From Scatophagus argus (Eukaryota > Chordata > Actinopteri > Scatophagidae), in NCBI RefSeq assembly GCF_020382885.2, contig NC_058499.1:9223872-9287871 (forward strand): DNA of 64,000 nucleotides, in the 5' to 3' direction. The position numbers and the translations under genes were made by a program. This document shows, piece after piece, positions 63,807 to 64,000 of the stretch (its first letter is position 1; the number at the start of each line of letters is the position of its first letter). The notes under the pieces were generated by a model. It did not search any database and was not told where the DNA came from. It worked only from the letters and a program-made list of their open reading frames with translations.

Positions 63807-64000
63807 CTGAGCACAAATGACAAGAGCTGTCAGCACAGTTTGGTCATAGCAAAAGTTTTAGTCACACGTTACACATTGTAGTTTCTCTGAAAAACAACAG
63901 CGAGCAGGTCAGTGACTTCAAGCTAAAAATATAATTAAAAACTTGGTTAATCGATGACATTTATTGGATATTTTTAAGACACAAATATCGGATGATTCTT
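63807..64000 (-). other. ctdspl2: ctdspl2 intron at the window edge
   Basis: The sequence beyond the acceptor at 63807-63809 is intronic. The preceding coding exons lie outside the window. Confidence 0.6.

Overview
The window is vertebrate nuclear DNA, most likely from a ray-finned (teleost) fish. Genes are split by GT-AG introns. The coding exons match vertebrate single-copy genes, and the spaces between them hold fish-type repeats: hAT-like and palindromic MITEs, a tRNA-derived SINE, an L2/CR1-like LINE and (GT)n tracts. The species cannot be named from sequence alone. There is no CRISPR array, operon, retrovirus-like element or rRNA gene. No free-standing tRNA gene was seen.

Layout by region. 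1-6.3 kb: SINE and LINE remnants, then the 3' UTR of nptn. 6.3-19.3 kb (minus): nptn (neuroplastin), complete in eight coding exons, including the np65-specific Ig1 exon and a cytoplasmic micro-exon with tandem acceptors. 19.8-21.9 kb (plus): an internally deleted LINE, head-to-head with nptn. 23.0-24.65 kb (minus): an intact single-coding-exon UDP-glucuronosyltransferase. 28.0-37.5 kb (plus): ube2q2, complete in 13 coding exons, one intron using a GC donor. 37.86-46.6 kb (minus): scamp5, complete, converging on ube2q2 with about 0.3 kb between poly(A) signals. 48.5-51.8 kb (plus): parp16, complete in six coding exons. 54.2-56.03 kb (minus): a four-exon secreted cysteine-rich protein with an IGFBP-type N-terminal domain that I cannot name. 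58.07-63.8 kb and beyond (minus): the 3' nine coding exons of ctdspl2; its 5' part lies past the right edge.

The genes do not form one pathway. nptn and scamp5 act at neuronal membranes and in secretion, ube2q2 in ubiquitin transfer, parp16 in ER stress ADP-ribosylation, ctdspl2 as a nuclear phosphatase, and the UGT in ER conjugation. Human NPTN, UBE2Q2, SCAMP5, PARP16 and CTDSPL2 all lie on chromosome 15q, so the block looks like one ancestral linkage group with local rearrangement. The UGT and the cysteine-rich gene are the accessory members.

The most notable items are the unnamed cysteine-rich gene; a roughly 0.42 kb inverted-repeat element with a long open frame and 12-bp flanking direct repeats in the last ctdspl2 intron; conserved tandem splice acceptors in nptn; and the GC-AG intron of ube2q2. 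I found no convincing new multi-gene system.
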